From contig JBBPEB010000014.1 in assembly GCA_039096225.1 (NCBI GenBank), forward strand, positions 1,058,501-1,122,500: a DNA stretch of 64,000 nucleotides. Direction: 5' to 3'. The notes under the pieces are model-generated. The model was given only the letters and a program-made list of their open reading frames with translations. It was not told the DNA's origin and made no database searches. This stretch comes from Blastocystis sp. Blastoise (taxonomy: Eukaryota; Sar; Bigyra; Opalinata; Blastocystidae). The position numbers and the translations under genes were made by a program. Shown piece by piece: positions 55,610-64,000 of the stretch (positions within the stretch are counted from its first letter, which is position 1; the number at the start of each line of letters is the position of its first letter).

Positions 55610-57640
55610 TTATAAGTAACTCTTACCACACTTGGAAACTTCATTACAGGAGCATTCAACAGGGCAGGAGTATATTCCTCTTTTATTAAGTCTATCATTA
55701 GCAGCCTTATAGAGAGCTGTGAATTTATCACTATTAACATCTAAGGACTTATCATATCTCCAGAAAGTACCGGCAGCAGAAATAGTTCTAGGATAGATAA
55801 GAGAGAGCATGGATTCTTCAAATTGAGTATCATGCTCTCTATAATATAACTGCCAACCTACGGGTTTACCGCCACTATAGGCACCACATTGAGCAGCATA
55901 ACAATAATTATCAGTCCACATAGATACCTATATATATATATAATGTTATTGTATTATTAATAGTTATTTATTAATAATAATAAAAAAACAAAAAAAAAAA
56001 AACAAATAAAATAGTCCATGAATAAAAATAATAAAAAATAAAAAAACAAACAAATAAAATAAGTATATATATAGATACTTCTCCTCCAAAAAGAATGTTT
56101 TCGTTATTGAAGCACTTGGTAAGTTTAGAGACAGTAGCTAGATTCAACCACATTTCTTTATAAGAACGATTAACGTGATCGAGATAAAAGTGATGATTAC
56201 TATTCTCTATAGCATCATAACCAAGGGAAAGAATTTATATATATATATAAGGAGATAGATATAATGATTATAGGTTAATTAATAGAATAAATATATAATT
56301 CTATAAATAGAATAAAATAAATAGAATAGAATGAATATATTTCAGGGGATTGATGAGAAGTCCATCCATTGACAACTCCTTCTTTAATCATACTGTGTTT
56401 AATAAATAAGGATTCCTCCCAAGCAATCGGTCTCTTACCTAATTTATTATATACAAAGTCAAATATTTGTTTTTCAAAATCAGCAGCAGTTTGAACATTA
56501 CAAACACCAATGGTTTCAGTTTCATCACATCCTAAGTGAACGAAAGGTTCAGGGAAAAGAGAAAGAATCTCCTCTAATAAGGTTGATAATACTTTAAATG
56601 AACGACCTTCTTTATCACCATATAATTGTTTCTTTGAACTATCACAGAATTGCATTCCTACTTCGGCTAATGCTTTAAATCCCATACTATGTCCTATATA
56701 TATATTAATAATAATATTAATAATAATAATAATAATATATATATATATATATATATATACCCGGAATATCGATTTCAGGAATAACACGAACACCACGAAG
56801 ACGGGCATATTCAATAATATCTTTAATCTCTTCTTGAGTATAGAATCCATCATGATCTCCTACTAATAAAGATGTTAATTGAGGATAGATCTTCGACTCT
56901 ATAGCAACACGAGCCCAATCGGATAAATGGAAATGTAATACATTCAACTTATTATAAGGCATAGAATCAATCACCATTTTTATCTACAATATAAATAACA
57001 TTTAAAAAAGTAAAATAAATATAAATATAAATATAATAAATATAAATATAAATATAATAAATATAAATAAAAATAAAAATATAATAAATAAAATAACAAT
57101 ATAAATACAGTATGAACAGGGCTGAATCTTCTTCCTGTATCAATCATAATACCTCTATGATTATAAGTAGGTTCATCTTCTATTGATATATGATTATGTT
57201 CAAGTTTGCCTTCTTCAATTATTTCAGAAAGTGTTTCTAAACCATAAAGAGCACCATAAGGAGTCTTAGCAGAGATCTTACCGTTATCACCATCAATCTT
57301 GATTTCATAACTATAATCAGTATCATAACCTAAAGCAGCGTCGTCATTTTCAACTTCAATAACAATAGACTTAAGTCCATTATCTTCTTTACCTATACCA
57401 ATAAATTCAGAGTATCTAGTGATAGCAGAAACAACAACATCAGACTTAGATTCAGATTGAATAACAAATAATTTAGAAAGGTTGATAGCATCTCCTTCTT
57501 CAGTAATCTTCTTAGGAAGAGGCCAAATATTTGCAGCAGTACTTAGTCTAAATAATAGAAAAGAAATAGTTAGGCTCCTAGATATTCATGAAGTCTACAT
57601 ACACAACAAAAACACACAAGAAAACAGAAAATATTCTCAT
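55610..57640 (-). CDS. Beta-N-acetylhexosaminidase, glycoside hydrolase family 20
   Basis: GH20 hexosaminidases remove terminal GlcNAc/GalNAc from glycans in lysosomes or outside the cell. The start MRIFSVFLCVFVVVLSTAAN is a signal peptide. The GH20 N-terminal domain includes YGALYGLETLSEIIEEGKL. The catalytic barrel shows YNHRGIMIDTGRRFSPV, VIDSMPYNKLNVLHFHLSDW, GFYTQEEIKDIIEYARLRGV with RVIPEIDIPGHSMGF, and the catalytic Asp-Glu pair in FVHLGCDETE (family HxGGDE). Later come KRPIAWEESLF, NGWTSHQSPE, FYLDHVN, FGGEVSMWTDNY and YPRTISAAGTFWRYD; the Cys-rich end stops at 55610. Exon pieces: 57640 to ~57603, ~57546-57113, ~56984-56763, 56697-56341, 56234-56085, ~55928-55610. The 56235-56340 intron lacks both canonical terminal G residues (see findings). 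Everything else is intact. Confidence 0.93.
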
Positions 57641-58617
57641 TTTAATAACAAAAAAAAAATGAAGATGAAACAAAGAAGAACAAAATTCCATACAGGAAAT
57701 TTGTGTGACACACTCTCCTTTCAACAAGTAATGAACCAATTATATTTATTTATATTCTCCATAAGATAAAAAAATGACTATAAAAAAACCACGAATATCG
57801 AATATCGCATTTTTTGTTTTCTTTTAGAAAATATATGAAATGGCATCCTAAAACTATATTCCATCATTTCGTCAGTGAATAAAAATACTATATATCAATA
57901 GAGGAAATACATTATAGTGGTTTAAAAGCAATCGCATTGACATCTTACGTCGTTTGACCTCAAATTTGTTGGTAATACTCGAAATATCGACAAGTCTCAT
58001 AAATCCTAATTGCTTTGCTGCTATCTATTGACTTAAGATTCACTTCATGGAATTATTGAGGCCTGATAAAAATTCTTTCTTTACATTCTTAAATCGAGTT
58101 TCGATAAAAACAAAAGGGAGATACTCAGATATATGTATACGATTGATTATCTATATTTCTAACAAGAATAGTTAATAGTGTGACCTTTGATTCAATTTTG
58201 TTACCCAAATTGACTTTTTTATGTATATAAATGCTGTAAAAAACAGGGATTATTAAAAGCACCACATATTAAGCCGTTATAAATAGCAAAAAAATAAAAA
58301 ATGATCTCGTTTTTATTTTTTGTTCATTTGATATACGCTGTATAAATAGTTCGTGAGAAATAATTCATTTTTCGGATATTAACTTTTGAATATAACGTAA
58401 CAGATCTTCTCATTTTAATAAATGAATAAATCAGCCATATTCAGCTTATAGCTGACTCTACAATTTGAATCATTTAAGTTGCTATCATACTCATGATTAT
58501 TTTCGCTTGTTATTAAAAAAATACTTTATTGTCTGGTTGGTTATATTCATTCAATAATTTTCTAATTTAATAGTATTGAAAACTATTGTTAAACATAGAA
58601 ATTCACCGAGTAATCAA
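57641..58617. other. Divergent intergenic region, about 980 bp
   Basis: Lies between the hexosaminidase (minus) and the karyopherin (plus) starts, so both promoters are expected here. The part near 57900-58130 is less AT-rich than its surroundings. No ORF or recognised RNA gene. Confidence 0.5.
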
Positions 58618-61600
58618 ATGTCTGAAGAACAAATTAAACAATTACAAAAAACCATTTTTGATGCTTTAGATGGTTCAACAAGTATTTTTATTTTATACAA
58701 ATTAATACGAAACTGATATAGATACTCAGAATGAGTCATTGATGTGGCTACAACAATTTCAGTCGTCACCTGATACATGGGAGTTATGTATGCAATGCTT
58801 GGAAGTGACAGATCCATCATTGCTTAAAGTTGTCTTTGGTCTTTTAAAGATGTTTCAACAAAAAATCAAAACTCAATGGTTCAGTGCTGTATGTTATTTT
58901 ATTTATTTCGGTTTATAGATCATTGTATAGTCTACTCAAGTGAAGGAAAAACTTTTTCAATATTGTATGAATATCCTATGTTTGGTTGGAGAACGAAAAC
59001 TTGATTGTCCTTCTCTTCTTCTTGATGGATACAAAAGTATTGTTTCATATATGCTTATTCAAGTTTCAGACGATGAATATAAATCGTATTTTGGTATGTT
59101 TTAAAATACAAATATAATTAATATTTCCCCACCATTTTGATTATAATTTTATTATTATAATTCTAGATTTATTTTCTAATCTTTTGAATTCTGAATATGG
59201 AGTCAACATATATATTTCAATATATTCTTTATTCCCTATAAATTCAATGACCTTATTTGAAGATGGAAGTGATTGTATATATTATATTTAATAAAAAAAA
59301 AATATATATATATGTTATAATTATTATATATAGCAAGACTTCAAGGTGTGACGAATCGATTATTGCAGATGAAAGGTGTCTTATTAGATTTCTTACATTC
59401 TTTATGTACACAAATTAATATGAATAATCCAGGAAGCCGAGATCTCATTTTAGCCTTATTTGATTGTATTAATAATTGGGTCCATGACTCTAAATTTGAA
59501 ATAATTGGCAGATCGTATGATTAATTTTTATATATTCTTATTAAAATACTATTTTCTATATTTAACACAATACAATAATTCTATTTATGATCTATATAAT
59601 AATTCTATTTATGATCTATATATTATAATTCTCATTTATTAGTATTTACTGTATTCACTATTATATTCTTTCTACTTTATTAATATTAACTAATATATTA
59701 TTATAGATATGTTATAAGTATTGAGCAATTATCTTCATTATCATTATTTCCTTTTCTTTTGAATCTCTTCTCTCTTTCTCCTTCTTCACCTCTTTATGAT
59801 GATGTCTATATTATTACTGCTGCTAAAGTTATTTCAACACTTCTGGAAATCCATACACCAAATAATCCTGCTGCATTTATGACCGATATTCACGGGAAAA
59901 TCACATCGCAAGCTTTATTCCAAATAGCACAGAAATATACCGAAATTGTATATTTTTAGATATATTCATTTTATAATCCCTCATTTTTATTCATTTAAAA
60001 AAAATATTTTAATAATTTCATTTTTAATGATAATTCCTACTCAAATAGCAATTCATATATTCTTTTATTTCTATTTCTATTCATTTTTATATCTATCTCT
60101 TATTCTTCTTATTTCCTCTTTTTCCTTGTTTCTATAATCTTTTCATTCACTATAGTTCTCTACAATTAAAGACATGATATCGAATAATAATATCGAGTAT
60201 ATCCAAGCTGTATCTCAACCCTTAACTCTTATGTTTAAAGAACATTTCCATCTTTTTAATCTATCTCCATATATTAATGAACTCTCCGAAATCTATTTAT
60301 ATATATTAACTAATGCTGAATTACCTGCTTCTATCTTATATGAATATCTTTATTCTCTTGCAGAACTTATTACTTATTTCACAGAAAATGTGAAGATTCC
60401 CACGGTATTCCTTTCTATTCCTGAATCTTTGATTCCACGATTAGTGTTTTATTGTTCCGAAAATTATCTTCCTTCAGATGATCCTGAATATATTCACGTG
60501 CGTAATATTTGTCAAGATATATCTCTTTCATTTTCAGATGGTTTTGTTGGTTGTGAACGTATGAGTACTATACTTATTTCTATATTATTTAATTCTTCTA
60601 CGGATCTATCTTCTAAAGAAGCATGCCTTCATTTATATAAAGGTGTTATTGATGGAATCATGACTGTTATGACCGATATATTTGTAGAGAGTTATGAAGA
60701 AGATCCAAATAAACCTATAAAACCTATTAATACATGTATTGATAAAGATATTATTACTATCGTCAATAACTTAGATCAATTGAAAGGATCTGAAGATCTT
60801 TATACTACTACATTTAAAACTTTATTTATATTTACTGAATGGCTAAAATGTAGACCAGATATATGCTTATTTTTATTAAATTCTTTAATACAAGCAGTTT
60901 CTCAGCAATTATATATAAATAAGACAATACTCTTTTTAAAGCAATATATATCAGATCTAGGTTATATACAGACTTCTCAATATGAGCAATTACTATCGTT
61001 TTTAGTTCCTCTTCAGTCTACACTTCTTAATGAGCCTTATTCTACATATATATCTATTATGACCTTAACAGCTAGTAAAGTACAAGCATCTGAAGAAGCT
61101 ATTACATTCTATATACAAAAACTATTAGAATTATATATGAATCCTATTATTACATTTATAAATACTCCAAGAAATGAAATGGCTACTCAATCTCCAGAAG
61201 TTAATTCTGTTCTTATAAATATATTATACTTATCAGCAGCCTTAAAAGGAATTGATAATACAAATATGGTAAAAAACTTTATTATTTCTATATATCCTAT
61301 TATTGATTCTTTATACAATTCTATTCAATTTGAATCACTTTCTCTATATATATGCTCTTTTTATACTTCAGTCATTAGTAGCATAGCTTCTACTTCTATT
61401 CCTATGGATATTAATGTATCCATATATTCACGGTTAATGACAATTCTTCAACATTGTGAAATGACTCAAGATGTTTATAAAATTATATATGTATATATAA
61501 GTAATTATGGAGATACTTTAGATGAAAATGCTCTAGTTACTATGTATAATGCTATTATTAAGAAATTAGATGACTGTATTGAACATCAAAATATTGACAT

Positions 61601-62335
61601 TAGTATTTTTACTATTATATTTAATACATTCTATCATATATGTCTTCATCCTGCTTGTCCTCCTTCCTTTGTGTCTACACTTTATCCTTATATTATTAAA
61701 TGTCTTAATGATGATATGATTGAATATTATTTCCAAAAAAATATTCTCAAAATTATTTCTTATATTTTGATGGTATATATATATATAATTTATTATTATG
61801 ATTCTTATGATTTTGTTATTTGTAATATATATTATACATATTATTTGTAATATGTTTGAAGTTTATATTATAGTCAATATAAATATAATATATATTATAT
61901 ATCACACTATATACTATATCTATTATTATTCCCTTCTTTTTATAGAAAGATAAATTTCAAGATCCTCAACTTCATTTTGGTCATTTATTTAGTTTATTTG
62001 AACGTCTTTTTACTTTATCTCTCTCTCCTCTTCCTATTAAACTTCGAAAACTCTATATATCTTCGTTAAATGGTTATTTAATCACTTGTATTCCTCAACT
62101 AAAGAAATTATCTCATAAAGTAATATCTCAATTATTTAGAAATCCACCTTCTTCCTCACCTCTTAGTACATTACCTTCAGTATTAAGATCTTGCTTAAGT
62201 AAAGTATTTAGTAATAGTCAACTTAATAGTATCAAGTTTAAATCCATTATGGATGACTTATTCTTATGTATTAATAAAGAAATGCTACCCGATACATTTA
62301 TAAATAAAACATTATCTCAATTTGAAAAGAAATAA
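58618..62335 (+). CDS. Importin-beta family nuclear transport receptor (transportin-3/importin-13 type)
   Basis: Eight-exon gene encoding a protein of roughly 980 residues, mostly helical repeats. The N-terminus has the importin-beta N-domain pattern: WLQQFQSSPDTWELCMQCLE and LKMFQQKIKTQWFSA, matching 'A...L..F......W.....L' and 'QTL..KI...W..' of transportin-3/Mtr10. Further exons give the exportin-1-like region: YGVNIYISIYSLFP, RLLQMKGVLLDFLHSLCTQI, SRDLILALFDCINNWVHDSK, then HEAT-type helices through the 1.6-kb exon 60155-61773, and a final exon 61947-62335 ending SQFEKK. Such receptors carry SR-type splicing factors and other cargo through the nuclear pore with Ran-GTP. Start is the ATG at 58618 (MSEEQIKQLQKTIFDALDGS). 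Introns are the usual GTATnT...TATAG. Which karyopherin it is cannot be fixed without alignment. Confidence 0.8.
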
Positions 62336-63353
62336 TATTAAAAGAGTCAGTTATATACATACTATTTAACTATATAAGAATATAGATTATATTATTAAGA
62401 TTTCTCTTTCTATTTATATCTATATTCTTATATATTCTTATAGATTCTATATACTTTTTTTATTGCTTTGTCATTTTCTTCTTATTATCATCATTTCTTT
62501 ATTTCCACAAGAATCACTGAATATACTTTTCATTTTTATTTCTTTTATCATCTTTGATATATTTTTCTTTTTTTACTGTTTCGTCTATGGTGGTATTCAT
62601 ATACTTTTTGTTTATAATATGTTCATTCTTGTAGTTATTTTGTTTTGATAGCTTTTAAAAACAATTTTTTTAAATATTCTTAATATATATATATTTATTT
62701 GGATTTATAACCATATATATAACAATATATATATATATTATGTTTTTTTAAAATAATACTCATTCAAGAAGACTCTTTTAAAACTGATACACTAATTTAT
62801 CATCAATTTTTTAATAAAAAGTATAGATGTTTCTCTCTTAATATGCTTTTGTTTCTATAAATATGCAAGTAATATATTAATAAACGATATATTTAAAATA
62901 ATTCTTGGTGAAATATGAAAATCATTTACTATTATGTAATATGATTCTCGATAACCATTCACAAAGTTAAAGATTGCATTATTTAAAAACATGAAAAACA
63001 AATCAAATATTTCTTTTCAAAAAAAAAATGAGCATCTCTGTAATTCAACACATTAGAACATGATGTCATATAATTCGTTGAGCTCAAAGAATAAATTATA
63101 GATCGCGTGACCTTTTTAAAGATTATTTTGTTGTTCATTTTTTTATCAGTTTTTAAAACAATTTTTTAGCGATAGTCTTTATTAAAACTGAGTATTGTTT
63201 TTATTATAAAGGAATTCTTAATATTTGTGTATGCTATTCAACTGCTTTTATTTTTATCATATTACAAATTGCGATGTTGATAGTATTCCTCTGTTTCTGG
63301 AACAATATCTTGAAAAGCAAATAAATGATTGGTTCAAGATGATGCATAGCTAC
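62336..63353. other. Intergenic, about 1 kb
   Basis: T-rich 3' flank of the karyopherin gene grading into mixed sequence. No supported gene; short open stretches here are low-complexity. Confidence 0.5.
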
Positions 63354-63361
63354 CACTGTTG
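63354..63361 (+). repeat. MITE target-site duplication, left copy (cactgttg)
   Basis: The 8 bp cactgttg abut the left end of the MITE and recur at 63502-63509 directly after its right end. Confidence 0.95.
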
Positions 63362-63501
63362 CAGGGTTCGCCACGAAGACTCTCTTGGAGTACAAATTTC
63401 CTAAAAGAGCCAGTTTCATGAGTACTTTTAGGGGCATAAGGCGTAGATAAAAACTCTCTTGGAGTACAGACCGTACTCAAAGTACAGTTTGGCGAACCCT
63501 G
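63362..63501. mobile_element. hAT-type MITE, 140 bp
   Basis: Begins cagggttcgcca and ends tggcgaaccctg, a perfect 12-bp terminal inverted repeat, and is flanked by an exact 8-bp duplication. CAGGG ends and 8-bp duplications define the hAT superfamily. It has no coding capacity and carries the 16-mer actctcttggagtaca twice in direct orientation (63379-63394 and 63453-63468). It lies about 190 bp upstream of the alpha-N-acetylglucosaminidase start, in the likely promoter region. Confidence 0.92.
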
Positions 63502-63509
63502 CACTGTTG
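63502..63509 (+). repeat. MITE target-site duplication, right copy (cactgttg)
   Basis: Second copy of the 8-bp target duplication, directly following the right inverted repeat of the MITE. Confidence 0.95.
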
Positions 63510-63692
63510 AATTGAGATTCAAGTTTCCCTGATCTTCACTTTTTTATCTTGAGATTATTTAAAAAAAAATCTTTTTTGTTCTTGTTTTTTTATTTTATAT
63601 AAGAAAGTAATTCTATTTATCTTCATAATTTTATATATTCAATTTGATTATTGTTTTTACGTGTCATCTATCTAGAGTTTTACAGTTAACAA

Positions 63693-64000
63693 ATGAAACG
63701 ATTGTTGTTGTTTTGTGTTCTACTCTGTCTTGCTGTTGCACAGACAAACTCAGAAGTTGTTCAGGGTTTAGTATCAAGAATTCTCGGCGCTGTAAGTTCT
63801 TGAAAATCAATTTTTGGCTTCCATTTTTCTATAATATATTTTAAATGCTATCTTTTTATAGGAGTACATTGATAAATTTACTTTTGAAACTATTCCGAAG
63901 GATGATGGAAAAGATGTTTTTGAACTTGCTAAGTCCGGCAAAGATAATTCTCCAATTATCATTCGTGGTTCTGATCCTGTCGCTATGGCAACAGGTCTTC
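63693..64000 (+). CDS. Alpha-N-acetylglucosaminidase (NAGLU, GH89) N-terminus, truncated by window edge
   Basis: Lysosomal/secreted GH89 enzymes remove alpha-linked GlcNAc, in animals from heparan sulphate. Exon 1 (63693-63791) starts with a clear signal peptide, MKRLLLFCVLLCLAVAQ, then VVQGLVSRILGA. A 70-bp GTAAGT...ATAG intron follows, and exon 2 (from 63862) continues EYIDKFTFETIPKDDGKDVF, ELAKSGKDNSPIIIRGSDPV and AMATGL up to the window end. This matches the family N-terminal domain ('ALV.RLLG......F.......... F.L......I.I.G..GVA.A.GL..YL'). The catalytic domain lies outside. Its intron uses the GTAAGT donor rather than the local GTATAT form. Confidence 0.82.

Noticed and set aside
57900-58350. 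Candidate RNA gene in the hexosaminidase-karyopherin spacer
   Set aside because: The stretch is somewhat less AT-rich but I found no stem pattern or family element; divergent promoters explain it adequately.
63234-63522. Minus-strand open stretches of 62-67 codons
   Set aside because: They overlap the hAT MITE and exist only because of it; no start context or family match.

Overview
The window is nuclear DNA of an extremely AT-rich unicellular eukaryote. Genes are broken by many short introns that almost always run GTATAT...ATATAG, spliced coding segments hold long Asn/His/Asp runs, and intergenic DNA is nearly all A and T. TAA and TAG act as stops in the well-recognised genes. A K-tetramerisation/BTB plus TLDc protein, a LIM plus villin-headpiece protein and Asn-rich inserts are familiar from amoebae and other free-living protists, but I cannot name the species.

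Layout, left to right. Minus strand, 1-15.5 kb: a Misato/DML1 homologue (runs off the left edge), a cyclin-dependent kinase with a PSTALRE helix, a very large gene (4430-12915) encoding a protein I read as three degenerate GILT-like thiol-reductase domains around about 1,500 residues of Asn/Glu/Ser-rich sequence, and translation factor eIF3e. At 15.7-18.3 kb two exosome ring subunits, Rrp41 (plus) and Rrp46 (minus), converge. Then a BTB/T1-TLDc protein and a LIM/zinc-ribbon/villin-headpiece protein (minus), an AAAP-type amino-acid transporter and a SMYD-type SET-MYND methyltransferase (plus), and a tRNA-Ala(AGC).

From 31203 to 44380 lies one transposon: perfect 51-bp terminal inverted repeats, an exact 10-bp target duplication outside them, and a decayed zinc-finger transposase-like gene at the right end, all typical of a Mutator-like element (MULE). 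Its 13.2 kb is mostly satellite, palindrome and AT filler, plus one well-preserved coding exon that may be captured host sequence. It landed 35 bp upstream of a tetraspanin start codon.

Right of it: the tetraspanin, a coiled-coil protein with RWD-like C-terminus (possible kinetochore protein), a second identical tRNA-Ala in opposite orientation, a 58-residue Cys-rich conserved small protein, a long unrecognised protein beginning MGC (likely acylated), a secreted or lysosomal GH20 beta-hexosaminidase, a transportin-3/importin-13-like beta-karyopherin, a precisely bounded 140-bp hAT-type MITE, and the start of a GH89 alpha-N-acetylglucosaminidase cut by the right edge. Apart from the exosome pair and the lysosome-type proteins, neighbours show no shared pathway; this looks like ordinary compact protist gene order plus one large insertion. 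Splice coordinates come from reading frame, GT-AG sites and remembered family motifs; no alignment or transcript data were available.
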